A stretch of DNA of 64,000 bases from Rugalucina vietnamica (lineage: Eukaryota; Mollusca; Bivalvia; Lucinida; Lucinidae): NCBI GenBank assembly GCA_964017185.1, contig OZ024874.1, positions 32,712,721 to 32,776,720 on the forward strand. The letters are read 5' to 3'. The translations under genes and the position numbers were made by a program. Positions within the stretch are counted from its first letter, which is position 1, and every line of letters starts with the position of its first letter. Below the pieces are notes generated by a model, which had not been told where the DNA came from, did not search any database, and worked only from the letters and a program-made list of their open reading frames with translations. Positions 34,914 to 46,785 of this stretch are shown here, piece by piece.

Positions 34914-35943
34914 TTAATCATCAGACTCAGGGCAATATGTAAGGGTTAGTTCAACATTCCCTTCTCCTTTCAGCCGCAGATTGATATCATTTGCATTAAT
35001 ACTTCCGTCTGGAATGATATCGCCCATATCTATCTTAACTGGCCCTGTCTTCTGCTTCTTCCTTCGAACTTTATCCCTGTAAGTCTCCTCACCATTTTCT
35101 GTCACTGTTGTGACAGATTCAGATGATCCCTCTTTTATCATACTCTCGCATGTCACCTTGATTTCTTTCTTTCTCTTCAGTATCACGTTATCTCTCTTCA
35201 CCTGTACAGCTTCCCCTTTCTGTCCAATGTCCTCGTTCTCTAGCTTTTCGTCTACTCTCTGTTTCTTAGGTGCAACTGGGATGTCAGGGGTGGTGGCTTT
35301 CCGGATCACCCTGCCAAGGCACAGCTCTTTCTCCTTATCCACACTGCTCTGATCAACTTTGTCTTTCTTAATTTCCTGTCTTCTTGAGTCATTGTCACTT
35401 GAGCTGTCACTATCATCAGAGACCTGTAATTCTCCCTCCAAAGATACATCAGGTGACTTATCCCAGTCATAGTTTTCTTCAGAAACTAGATCGACACTTT
35501 CTACCTTCTTAGCCGTGCTCACTGTCTCTTCTTTTTTTCTGCACCTGACCATCAGAAACTTTCTTTTCCTTACTATCCTTCACTTTACTCTGATCATCCA
35601 GGTTATGCTTCTCTTCTTCAACATAAATGTTTGCTACATGACTGTTCGTCTTCAGGCCAACTTTGAAATGTCCTACAGATCTTTTCAATGTTCTGTTTAT
35701 GCTTGCCCAAGCCTGATGTTGCGTTCTCTTGTGCTTCTCGAGATACGATTTCAGTTTGAAGGTATTGCCACAGGCATGGCAAGTCCATCTGTTCCTGTAG
35801 CACTTGATCATGTGCTGTTCATACTGGTCTCCTTCTTCAAATAATGCGGTACTGCTGTTCTGGTTCACACTTATCAAAGTTATTCCAATTACGAGTTTCA
35901 TGTTGCATGGCTTTGTGACCACCCGAATATAATGGCTGTTCAC
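34914..35943 (-). mobile_element. Zinc-finger coding region between pol and 3' LTR of element 2
   Basis: Same strand as pol, in the place where an envelope gene would be, but not envelope-like: no signal peptide or membrane segment. It contains a C2H2 finger (TCHACGNTFKLKSYLEKHKR then TQH), followed by a lysine/glutamate-rich, low-complexity stretch with basic clusters (RKKQK) and an acidic end. It could be an accessory nucleic-acid-binding protein or a captured host zinc-finger gene. Treated as part of the fossil element, with perhaps one break. Confidence 0.6.
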
Positions 35944-36109
35944 TTAGCCCTCTGCATTTACTTGTTCTGTCCAAGCTAGCACTGTGACCACCTAATACCT
36001 TCAATAGCTGCTCACTCTGCTTTCCGTTATTTATGTTAAACGTTGGTATCTATGTTTAGTACTTTCTTAATAAGATTTCTTATTTCTTGTTTATCACTGA
36101 ACCACTACA

Positions 36110-36450
36110 GAAGCTGAGGGTGAGGTTAGGTACCTGTAAAACCGGTTTAAGCCCGCCAGTAACTTTGTGTTACTGATCGTTCCAAGTCGATACTTCTGTA
36201 GTGGTTCTTTTTGTTTTATGTCTTGGTGTTTAAAATTTTTTGTGCTGTTGGCGCCTTATGTATGTTTTCATATTTTTAGTTAAGTTAAGGTAACTGAGTG
36301 GCCACCTATTGGGAAAATAGCTGCTCATTCGGCTTACGATATGTTTCATGGTATAAGTACCTGATTGTTAGTTTGGTTTTTTTCCCACCTCGGTTTTTGG
36401 AGTGGGAATCTTTTTCTGATTGCGCCTTTTCCTGATCTTTGCCTACTTGT
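36110..36450 (+). repeat. Dispersed repeat family R1, copy 2, inside LTR element 2
   Basis: Shares GGTAACTGAGTGGCCACC, GGGAAAATAGCTGCTCA, CCCACCTCGG, TTTTGGAGTGGGAATC and TCTGATTGCGCC with copies at 21750 and 62790. It lies at the junction of pol and the zinc-finger region, so the extreme C-terminal end of the pol frame runs into repeat-derived sequence. TAAGCCC-CCAG and ACTGATCGTTCCA words near 36150-36180 also occur near 13090-13120. Confidence 0.55.
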
Positions 36451-39400
36451 ACCTTTTTACACCAGGTACATCTGGTCTTTGCCTTATCTGCCATGCTGTG
36501 TTTTCTTGGAGTAACCTTTGTGTTAACCATCCTGCAAGAGAAAACATAATCTTTAGCCCAAACAGGTTTTCTACGGACTCTCTTTCTATCAGATTCATAA
36601 TCTCTGTCTGTGTCCATAACGGGCTGGTGAGCAGATTCTAATTCTTCTACTTCATCTATCTCATTATCTCTATCTGCTTCAGGCTCATCATTATTCTCAG
36701 GTTCATGTGCATGACCTTCTTCATGACCTTCTATATCAGACTGTTCAAGTTCACCTCTTAGAACTTGTTGTCTGCACAACTTAATTCTGTCACAGTGAAT
36801 TATTTGCTCAGCATTATTGCGACCACAATTTACTTTGTACAAAACGTCTGACAGTTTGCCAGTAACTTTGAATGGACCCCTCCAGAAAGGCGTCAGCTTT
36901 GCAGAGGTGCCCACCTTCTTCACAGGGAAATGCACAAACACTTGATCTCCAATCTTAAATGTTTCAAAGGACATTCGCGAATCGCGATTTCGTTTTTGCC
37001 TATGCATAGCTTGCTGTGTGTATTGACGTACGAGTGTGTGTGCCCTTTCTATACGGTCCCGTAATTCCCAAACCCATTGATTGCTTGGGATCGGCTTACT
37101 CAGATTTGGGAGCTCATACACAAGGTCAAGCGGTGTTGAAACTTCGCGACCAAACATTAGCATGTTGGGACTCATCCCAGTTGTTTCATGCTCGGTACTA
37201 CGGTAGGCCATGGTAACGTAAGGTAACTGTTCATCCCAATCTCTATGATTTTCGCTGACGTATGCGGAAAGCATCGCCGCAAGCGTGCGGTTGAACCGTT
37301 CAACCATTCCGTCGCTCTGTGGATGGTAAGGGGTAGTGCGCGTCTTGTGTATACCTAGCAATTTGCACATCTCTTGAAACAAATTACTTTCAAATTGACG
37401 TCCTTGATCAGAATGGATAACTTGGGGAATTCCAAATCGACAAAGCACATTTTCCACAAGCACTTTTGCTACAGTACATGCTTCCATGTTTGGGATCGGC
37501 AAAGCCTCGGTCCATTTCGTAAAGTAGTCGCCGATCACCACAATGTACTTATTGCCTCTTGGTGTCTCAGGTAGCTCACCTAAAATGTCAATGGCAATCC
37601 TCTCCATAGGAAAACTGCTTCTGACAATCTGCATCGGTGCTCGCTTTGATGGAATTGGGCCTTTGCGTTTGCTACAAGCATCACAACCAGCTATATAGCT
37701 TCTGACGTCAGATTGTAAGCCAGGCCAGTAAAACTTCTGCTTGATTTTACTGACAGTCTTCGTGACACCCAAATGTCCTGATGTTTTCATGTCATGGCAG
37801 GCATACAAAATGGATCGTCTAGCCTTCTTGGGGACGATCACTTGAAATGTGATCACATTATCTTCATCCAGATTTTCTTGTCTCCGAACAAGCAAATCAT
37901 CGTGTAGTTCAAGGCATGGAAACTGATTCCAGAGTGATTTCAATATGTAACCTTCAGCAGCAATGACGGCAAATTCTGGCCTCTTATTTGCTTGCATCCA
38001 TGAACGAACTACAGCTAGTTCGTCGTCATCTGCTTGCAGAGATTTTAAGTCATCAAACTCACTCATACTTTCATCAGTATTCTCATTTCCTACATGCATG
38101 CAACTCGGATTTAACTCTTTTGCATCATCCTGTGGACTATTCCTATGGCTAGTTGTGACTGTGTCATCAGTACAAGGCTTTCTGCTCATGCCATCTGCGT
38201 TACCATGCAATCTTCCAGGACGATGTTCAATTGCCATGGAAAACGTTGATAGAACCTCTAGCCAGCGGGCTACCTGACCCTCTGGGTTCTTAAAGTTCAT
38301 CAGCCAGCGTAAGGACGCGTGATCTGTCCTAGCTGTGAACTTTCGCCCATAGAGGTAGTGTCGGAAATACTTCACAAAGTATACAAGGGCTAGTAACTCC
38401 TTTCGAGTTACACAGTATTTTCTTTCCGATTTAGATAGCGTTCTGCTTGCGTAAGCTATCACACGCTCTTCATTTCCTGTTTTCTGTGACAAAACCGCCC
38501 CAATTGCATGATTACTTGCATCCGTGTCCAGAATAAATGGTTTAGTAAAGTCTGGATGAGCAAGTATGGGAGCCGTCACAAGCATGTGCTTCAGTCTATC
38601 AAATGCATCTGAGCATTCAGACGTCCAGTTGAACTTCTGGTCTTTTTCTGTGAGCCTCGTCAACGGCTTAGCAACGTGCGAATAGTTGGCAATAAACCGC
38701 CTGTAATAACTACATAGTCCAAGAAATGACCTGAGCTCAGTGATATTCTTTGGTGTTGGCCAGGTTTTAACACATTCAATCTTCTGCGAGTTAGTGTGTA
38801 TCCCGTGTTCATTTATAACATGGCCTAAGAAATCGACCTCCCTTTTGAACAGTTGACACTTTTGTGATTTCAATTTTAGACCAGCCTGAGCAAATCTTGC
38901 TAGCACAGTGTCTAGATTCTGTATCATTTCCGCAAATGTCTTCCCAAAAATGATTATGTCATCCAAGTAGATCAGGCATATTTGCCAATGCAACCCTGAC
39001 AGTACCAACTCCATTAACCTCTCGAAGGTCGCAGGGGCATTACATAAGCCAAAGGGCATTACGTTGAACTCGTAGAGACCGCGCCTGGCTATGAAGGCTG
39101 TCTTCTGTCGATCGTCAGGATCGACTTCCACTTGCCAATAACCAGCACTTAAGTCCAAACAAGAAAACCATTTGGCCCCTGCAAGTTGGTCCAGAGATTC
39201 ATCAATTCTGGGTAACGGGTAGGCATCCTTGACTGTGACGTCATTCAGGCGCCTGTAGTCAATACAGAAACGCCTGGACCCGTCCTTCTTTTTCACAAGC
39301 ACAATAGCACTGGCCCATGGACTTGTCGATGGCTGTATGATATCATGTTCTAGCATAAGATCAAGTTGCCTATCAACTTCATCCTGCATATGTACAGGAA

Positions 39401-41540
39401 CTCTGCGCATGGCTTGTTTTATTGGCCTTGTGTTATCTACTGAAATTTTGTGCTTAATAATGCCTGTCCTACCTAAGTCATGTTCGTCCTGGGAAAATAT
39501 ATCTCCATATTTTCCTAAGAGATTTGCAATTTGTTTCTTTTGTGTGGAAGACATTCCTTCTGATGCTCTTTCATAGAGCTCAGTCAAATGCTTGGGTAGA
39601 TTTCTGGGAGGCTTTGTCTTGACTTCCTGTACGGCCCTCAGAACCTGCGCTGGACAAAATTCAGCAATGTTTGTACCGGGGTACAATATCTGATCCTCAT
39701 TAGAAAAGTTGGCATATCTAATGGGTATTTTTCCATTAGCTTTCACGAGTGTTCTTGCAACAACTCCTCGGTTTGAATTTAGAAACTTGTCCGAAGTTTC
39801 TATGATGCTTATGTTGTCATCACTGGAGTCCCAGTCTACCAATTGTCCTTCAAGGATAACCTCAGATCTACTTGGCACATGTACCCTTTCTTTGACGATG
39901 ACTTGGTAGCAGCCGATCTTTCCAATTTTAACCAAAGGACACACTGTCCCTTTAATATGCATGGTCATACCAACAACATCTACAATGACATCATGCATCG
40001 ACATGAAGTCCAACCCTAGAATAGCATCAATGTCCATTTCAGCTATCACTACGTCCATGACACACTTCACTCCGTTTATCACAAAACAAACGTTTGCTTT
40101 GCCTTTTGTATCAAGGACATTTCCAGACGCAGATACGATCTCTTTATCAAATTTTTCCAGAGAGATTGTACCTTTAATGGCAGACCAAACCTTAGATGAC
40201 AGTAGACTGAGTGTTGCCCCGCTGTCAACTAAGCAGTCGGCACCATATTTTCCGAGCTTAGCTTGCACAAATAATCCAGCATGATTGGTACTGCTCAGAC
40301 AAACACTCTCCTTATTTGTAGAACCAGGTTTATCCTTGTCTCTATTACTAGTTTTGGGCTGAGTACAATCTTTAATCAAGTGCTGGTCAGAGTTGCAGTT
40401 AGAGCACCTGCGAGCTGTCCTGTTCTGACCCTTGACCTCGGGTTTATAACTACCATTATTAACCCTTTGTCTGTTGGTGCCATTATCAGTCCTCGTCTGA
40501 GCAGGCGGTCTGTTATTACTCACCGGACCTTGCTTTGAGGGCTGATTTTCTTGACGATAATTACTTTTCCGTTGCTGAAACAACAGCTTGTTCATAACTT
40601 TGGTCATCTCATCTAACCTGTTGTTCAGAGACGAGAACGCTTCAGCCAATTTCTTGTCATCAACTTGTTCGCTTGGGACAGCTGTATTTATGAACCCCTG
40701 TCCAGCTTGTCTACTTTCTGCTCTATAGAAAGCCTCTAATTCGACAGCGTGTCTCACAGCGTCATTAAGATCAATAGGCCTTGCCTGCTTGATCTTCAGT
40801 CTCATTTCCGTGTTGACCAGCGAGTCGACAAACTGTTCTTTAGCTAAGGTCTCCCTCACATCGCTGGGAGCTTTAGGATATGCGAGGTTGGTTAGGCGTC
40901 TTATATCCTGTCCAAGCTCGGCCATGCTTTCAGATGCTTTTTGGCGGCGATCACGCAACTGGACCCTATATAGTTCAGTCTGGTTCGGAGGTGCGAAGCG
41001 CTCCTCTAGAGCCCTGACCAAGTCACCATAATCATGCTTGCCAGACTCTAAATTGCCAAACACACCTTGTGCTTGCCCACATAGTGATACAGAAAGGTAC
41101 AGACCTTTCTGTTGATCCGTCCAGCCGTTCAGCTCGGCACATGCATCAAAATGTGCCTTGTAGTCCATCCATGCTACGCTACCATCATAAGTGGCTGGTT
41201 TCATAATTACGTCCTTTGATTTTGAGCCAGAGCTAGCTGGCTTCTTTCTATTTGTCACAAACCTATCAGGTATCTCATGACTGTCTATGCCTTCCGCCTC
41301 AGACAGTCCGGCCTCAGCACCATGAGCATCATCTGATCTCCCCTTAGGTATATCTGACCATACCTTCCTAGAACCTAGACCTTGCTCGTCTTTAATTGGT
41401 GCTGGGGTAGAAAGTAGCCCAGACATTTCGCCTAGCTCTTGTCTATAGCTCCTGAGCTCATGCTCCAACTTTAAGACCCGATTTTGCCTCTGGAGCTCTT
41501 CAATCTGACGAGACATTTCTTCGTAATATTTATCGTCCAT
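36306..41540 (-). mobile_element. gag-pol coding region of Ty3/gypsy element 2
   Basis: One long polyprotein frame of about 1,744 codons. In order: an N-terminal coiled coil (residues 1-50), a gag core with a YDGSVAWMDYKAHFDAC motif (about 115-290), and a CCHC knuckle CSNCNSDQHLIKDC (about 385). Next come an aspartic protease motif DSGATLSLL (about 440), a reverse transcriptase (FCIDYRRLNDVT, MPFGLCNAPATF, YLDDIIIF; about 700-880) and RNase H (LDTDASNHAIGAVLSQ). Then integrase with an HHCC finger and core (AIDILGELP, SDQGRQFESN, YHPQSDGMVERF), a GPF-type tail (WRGPFKVTGKL) and a charged C-terminal end. Apparently whole in this part. Confidence 0.93.
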
Positions 41541-41632
41541 ATTGCAGTAATACTAAATAACAACTGATGATAGATGGGTAAGCCTATTGGTTAATGCAAT
41601 AGAAATTTGCCCCACGTTGGTCGCCAAAAATA

Positions 41633-42343
41633 TGTAACGTATGCGGGGCTAGCTTGATAAATATATATATATATATATAATTTTCCTTTGGGACTACTTT
41701 GTCCTGTGATTATAGACCAATGATTTTTACAATGATTGGATGAGCAAAACAAAAATCATAGGAATCAACTTAATATGCATATAAAACAAATGTGATGATG
41801 CTCTGCACTCTGTATATGAGCTCAGCCTGAACCTCTGCTGAGCTAGCTCTGACTATTAGTATCAGCCTACACTGCTGATGATCCGTGAGTGACCAGCATA
41901 TACTTCTGCTAGGCCAGTCCTATGCTAGTAACATAAACCACCTTAATCGCCTAAGACTGTTCACTGCTTGGTTATATTAATCAATGCTACTTGGATGGAC
42001 TGTGTCCACTTTTCGCTATTGCTACTGAGATGGATAAAATCCACTGTTCGCCACTAAACCAAGCTTGCAATCAGTCTTTAATAGATTTTATATTGGTTTA
42101 TTTACTTTATCTGTACTCTCCGACGACTTCTTGCTAACTGAACAACTCGCAATGCGAAACACAGGTATTTATACTATCGGTGACGTCACACACTTTGGAC
42201 GAATCTACTTTGCGGGCGAGTCTATGTTTCAAATCACCTTAGAAACGGGGTTGTCAGGCTACTCAAAGTCGTTTCGACCAAGTGAATTAATCGCCGGTAC
42301 TTTCCTATGAAGACCGACTTGCAAAAATAATGATTTTGTCACA
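41633..42343 (-). repeat. 5' LTR of Ty3/gypsy element 2
   Basis: 711-bp partner of 33883-34595, same ends. The near identity implies recent insertion. Confidence 0.9.
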
Positions 42344-42453
42344 CTTATATATAATTATTTGAAACTTAAATCTGACTTGTTTGCCATTCATGCTCCAATA
42401 ATGTTTCTAACGCAGTTTGTTTTCTTACCATTTGTACTGGCTATATTTTTCAG

Positions 42454-42613
42454 TCCAAAACTAATTCATGCCATTGCTGAAGCTACAGCCAAAGAGGTTA
42501 GAGCCAAATACAATAACTATACAAAGACAGGACAGTATGGTGATCACAAAGGAATCAGCTGTTTTAGTCCTGTTATCAACATCATGAGACATCCACTATG
42601 GGGCAGAAATCAG
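42454..42613 (+). CDS. GH3 beta-xylosidase-like gene, exon 2
   Basis: Acceptor CTATATTTTTCAG at 42453, then 160 bp ending AGAAATCAG before donor GTGAGAC. Entered in phase 2 (completing AG|T from exon 1b or AA|T from 1a), left in phase 0. It encodes PKLIHAIAEATAKEVRAKYN, then ISCFSPVINIMRHPLWGRNQ. This is the GH3 segment where plant enzymes read AIGTEARAMYN...WSPNINIFRDPRWGRGQ, part of the barrel and substrate pocket. The exon 2/3 junction falls inside the conserved RWGRGQETPGEDP-like motif, here [12 protein letters not shown]. Its 5' intron is now mostly LTR element 2, which ends only 110 bp upstream. Confidence 0.88.
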
Positions 42614-42942
42614 GTGAGACAAGAAAATAACTCCGTTAGTCTCACAATTACAATATCAAATAAATGTAACAGATGACCAAGGATTGGGCTTAAGATGATA
42701 GGCAATATGTATAGGTGATAGATACTTGTATAAAAACTAGCTTGTACTGCAAGGCAATTATCAATCAAAGTCATAAGCTAGATGGGTCCTCAGATAAGTT
42801 TATGCTGGTTTTCAGAAATTTTTTGCTTAATAGTGACACATTTAATTAATATGACCCTATACCGCATATAGCAAACAAATAAATTGTTTCTATCAGAATT
42901 TCTAAGTTATGTCTGATAGTTTGCAGGTATCATGATTGCTGA
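42614..42942 (+). other. Intron 2, proximal part
   Basis: Non-coding. Nothing recognised before the hAT-like element. Confidence 0.5.
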
Positions 42943-43737
42943 CAGGCTTGGGCAGCATTAGTTAGCAAAGTAATGCATTATCATTAGCATTAAAACTGAT
43001 TTGGAGCATTGGCATTAGCTAGTTTATAAAAACAATGCCTTGGCATTGGCATTATTTGACAAAACAGTGCATTGGTATTGACATTAGTTTTCAGATAATT
43101 TTGCGTTTGGGAATTTAACCAGTGCAATGATGGGTTGTACTTGTATCTTCATTGAACATTTTAATCAACTATCATACACTGCTGATTTTGGTATTTCAAA
43201 GTTATTTAACACATTCATGAAAAAGGTGATCTACTCAGTATAAGATCAAGAACTGATGTATCAAATTATGATTCCATCACTGCTCAACTTCAAACCTAAT
43301 TTCCATACTGAAACATACTATAAATCTTATGGCTGTACAATTACAATCTTAAATTCTATTATTCTGAAAAGGTGCTGTTCAACAGCATGCTTCATTGGAT
43401 GTATTCACCTGACAAAAATCTTCATAAAAGGACACAGGTAACTGCAGATTATTAAGTGACATTGTAACGCATACAGTACTGCTAGGTAATAGCCAAAGGC
43501 AAACAAAGAACTTCTCAAGTAACAATATGTATTGAAGTGGCAATTACATGTAGTTTGTAAACATGATCCTAATTAATGAAATTAGACAAAGTATATTAAA
43601 TATAGAAAAACACTTTTTGTAGCTAATGCCCAGTCTAATGCTAATACATTAGCAAACTTTGCAAATTAGCATTAGTTGTGAAATAGCTAATGGATTGCTA
43701 ATGCATTGGCATTAGTTTAATGCATTGCCCAAACCTG
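42943..43737. mobile_element. Non-autonomous hAT-like element with 8-bp target duplication
   Basis: Inverted ends CAGGCTTGGGC and GCCCAAACCTG are flanked by ATTGCTGA (42935-42942) and ATTGCAGA (43738-43745), a 7/8 match. CAG...CTG ends and 8-bp duplications are typical of hAT. Both subterminal regions are packed with GCATTAG/TAATGC words in opposite orientations. No transposase. It sits in intron 2, about 170 bp before exon 3a. Confidence 0.8.
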
Positions 43738-43908
43738 ATTGCAGAATTTACAAATATTAAAATGTTTCATCAATTTCTCATTGATATTTGATATTTGTTG
43801 CTGTTATTGTCTTTCATTTTATTTATTCATTGTTTATTATGTATGTTCATTACAAGTGAATTGAAATACTACCTTTGATAAACCATTAAACTAGACAGTG
43901 CTATTTAG

Positions 43909-44079
43909 GAGACTTATGGAGAAGACCCCTATATGAATGGTCTGTATGCTGCCAACTTTGTATGGGGTCTGCAAGGAACAGAGAGCAGATATATAAGAGC
44001 CAATGCTGGTTGTAAACATTTTGATGCTTATGCAGGACCAGAAAATATACCTACCTCCAGGCTATCATTTGATGCAAAG
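43909..44079 (+). CDS. GH3 beta-xylosidase-like gene, exon 3a
   Basis: Acceptor CTATTTAG, 57 codons, donor GTATTGG; phase 0 at both ends. It encodes [40 protein letters not shown] and IPTSRLSFDAK. The GEDP and KHF motifs are hallmarks of the GH3 barrel; the lysine-histidine pair lies in the substrate-binding site of the family. One of three copies of the same exon (with 44176 and 61836). Because all are phase 0/0, any one can join exon 2 to exon 4 without a frame change. Inclusion of two or three would duplicate a barrel segment and probably unfold the enzyme, which favours mutually exclusive use if all are expressed. Confidence 0.88.
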
Positions 44080-44175
44080 GTATTGGTTGCATACATGGAA
44101 TAATTGTGAAACTGCCTTATGCCTTAATGAGTAGCTAAGGAATGCTTTATCTTATGTAAATTTCACCCTGATCAG

Positions 44176-44328
44176 GAAACATATGGAGAAGACCCCTATA
44201 TGAATGGCCTTTATGCTACAAACTATGTCCATGGACTACAGGGCACTGATGCTAGATATATAAAAGCCAATGCTGGCTGCAAACATTTTGATGCCTATGA
44301 CGGGCCTCAAGTCACTTTTGATGCACAG
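44176..44328 (+). CDS. GH3 beta-xylosidase-like gene, exon 3b (shorter duplicate)
   Basis: Only 96 bp after exon 3a. Acceptor CCTGATCAG, 51 codons, donor GTAATTG; phase 0/0. It encodes [20 protein letters not shown], then [20 protein letters not shown] and TFDAQ. It is six codons shorter than 3a and 3c: the ENIP-SRL segment is replaced by Q-V. A spacing of 96 bp to exon 3a may be too short for both to be spliced together efficiently, a known route to mutual exclusion. It could also be a decaying duplicate, but the frame and splice sites are intact. Confidence 0.8.
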
Positions 44329-45149
44329 GTAATTGATTTCACAGCTGTGAGACTTCCTAAAGTCATTATGAACAGCCAAGTGTACATGGTGGCTATAATG
44401 GTTGAATTTGAAGTTCACTCCAATGAATTTCATTAACTTTGGTCAGATGTTAAAGAAACAGTGAAGTGATAATATTAGAAACTTTGAAAACTAATTCTTA
44501 TTATTTTTTCTTTTGCTTGATTTTTAGCTCACCTGAGCCTGAGCTTATAGTATACCCATGATTCAGTGTCCGTCTATCCGTCCAGGAAAATTAGTAAAAT
44601 GCAATTAAATGGGGGTAAACTTGATGGGAATATGCAAATGGACAGAATATTTTGTTTCTGAAAACATTTTATCCCCAGGGGGTTGTCTGCCCCTGTCCCG
44701 GGGCTATATACATGTATATGACCATGATATTCAAACATCTCTGAAACTGCTCGGCCAATCAAAGCCAAATTTTATGTGGAGCATTGTTATGAAGGGGGAA
44801 TGAAAGTTTGTATAAATGGTCAAGGTCATATGGCCAAGATGGCCACCATGGCACCTTCTTCTTCAGAACCAGAAGGCCTATGATTTTGAAACTTGGCATT
44901 GAGCATCAAGAAATGGAGCTCTACAAAATTTATATTAATCATGACCCTGGCATAACCTTGACATAGAAAAAGAGAGTTACGGGCCTTGGACATGGCAGCA
45001 CGCGTTTTGTGAAGCTGAAATAATTTGATAGAATTTTGAATTACTACTTTACAATTCCGTGGTATAAGCGTTTATTCAGTGGACTAAAACATTATTTGAA
45101 CTTTTCTCTTTCTTTGGAACTGTTTATTTGGAAGTTATTGGTGGAAATA

Positions 45150-46279
45150 TGGCTGGAAAGGGTAGCCAAGGCAGAGGGCGGGCCGCGTGGCAGTCGGAAA
45201 GTAATCGGTATTCGCGACTTGTCGAAGTCGGCGACGATGAACAAGTGCCCTGGACTACTGTTGAAAGGCAAAAACGTCAAAGACGATCTACAGGTGGGAC
45301 ATTTGAACATACTCGTATACATGAGAGCCAATATAAATTGTCTATAAACGAATTTAAAGACCTTTCCATGGATGACAAACTCGTTTCACTATTTGAACTT
45401 TTGGGTTCCCAGAAATACTTGGAGAAGAGGACTGTGAAACCAAAGTCAAAGTGCTCCTGGCCGAAAGACTGGGTATTGTTGACGATATGTGTGTGCAGAG
45501 GGCACACAGACTGGGTCAGCTATGTAGACCCATAGCGTTCAGATACCGACAAGGCACCAAACCTCAAGGACCCAGGCCGATTATCATGTGCTTCAGAGAC
45601 TATTCAGATGTTGAAAATATCCTCGCAAATAGCTACAAACTTGCAGATACTAACTATGGTGTAAGCAGGGACTATCCCAAAGAAATTGTTACAGCTCGGT
45701 CTCAATTGTGGCCTATGTACAAATCTGAAAAAGGGAAATTCCCAAAAAGGAAAGTGTCCATAGGGTTTCCTGCTAAGTTGATAGTTGACGGCCCTGTTAT
45801 TGAAGACAAATTCCCAGATTGGTTCGCGGTTCTGCGCGGATCTAGACACTATCAGAACTCTGAAAACTCTGAAAACACCAGCCCCAAATCCGTTGAAACC
45901 CCCCCCAAAGTTCTCATGTTAATGTTCCTAATGGTAGATATCCATCCGCGGGGTCAGATTTGAGGGACCAACAACAGGATCGGAGTGATACCGATGATGA
46001 GGAGCGTGACACTGTCATGCAAATGGACACTGATCATGATGAATCTCTTGCCTCAGTGCAATCGCAGACGAGTAATCAACCCCGAGGTGGTCGTAGCCCC
46101 TCCCCGGAGCGAGGTAGTTACGATTCCGCAATGGCCTCGCTAGCAAGACTTTCTCAGCTACAAGCCCAAATGGACAGTATATCAACTGCTAAAACCGATG
46201 AAGCCCCTCCCATGCGCGACAAGACTTTGGAAGGCAATACCAATAACGATGCGCTCCCCCAAAATTCGGTACCGAGATA
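45150..46279 (+). pseudogene. LINE ORF1 (L1-like RNA-binding protein), frameshifted
   Basis: ORF1 of the LINE at 44966, about 375 codons in three overlapping frames (45128-45535, 45451-45963, 45960-46280), so at least two frameshifts. It begins MAGKGSQGRGRAAWQSESNR (45150). A short coiled-coil-like segment is followed by a domain with VQRAHRLGQL, RPIIMCFRDYSDVENIL and ARSQLWPMYKSEKG. This matches the RRM and C-terminal domains of L1-type ORF1 proteins (Transposase_22), nucleic-acid chaperones that coat LINE RNA. The C-terminal 100 residues are acidic and serine-rich. The 5' leader from 44966 to 45149 is non-coding. Confidence 0.75.
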
Positions 46280-46785
46280 GGACACTAGGGGGTCAGTGAC
46301 TGTTTCTAGTGCTAGTTCACACTCAACAACATAGCCAGTTCTCCTCTGAGAAATTATCTGTAGCCAGTTTGAACATTTGTGGTCTAAGGCGCAGACTTCT
46401 TTATACAGAATTTACTGATCTAGTGCAAAACTATATTTTCTGTCTGTCTGAGACGAAATTGCTGGACACCGACATTATTTCTTGCCCTGGTTATACCTTT
46501 TTTAGTCAACCAAGGCGCCAGTTATTCTTTCGTAGATCCGGCGGAACGGGATTTTTGGTTCGAAATAATATTGTAAATCATGTCTTCATAATCGAATCCA
46601 AATCTGAATATATCGCATGGCTTAAAATCGGTAAGCAGTTGTTTGGATTTGACCAAGATGTTATTATTGCAACGGTCTACATTCCGCCACAGCAATCAAG
46701 ATTCTATTCGGAAGATGAATATGACATTTTTGAACAAGAAATAGTGTCGGTGCGAAGCAAGTTCGAATACATATGGGCCAAGATC

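Larger units (their letters stand above)
33883..42343 (-). mobile_element. Ty3/gypsy LTR retrotransposon 2, with an extra region after pol
   Basis: An 8.5-kb element on the minus strand in the intron between GH3 exons 1b and 2. LTRs are about 712 bp with TG...CA ends. Just inside the 5' LTR the minus strand reads TGGCGACCAACGTGGGGC, a primer-binding-site candidate; a purine tract GGAGGCGTGGGT precedes the 3' LTR. Flanks are AT-rich and I could not fix a target duplication. Coding order is the usual gag, protease, reverse transcriptase, RNase H, integrase, plus an additional zinc-finger region between pol and the 3' LTR. It looks close to whole and young. Confidence 0.9.

Noticed and set aside
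34914-35943. Envelope gene in the post-pol position of LTR element 2
   Set aside because: No signal peptide, transmembrane segment or envelope motifs; it has a C2H2 finger and charged tail instead.
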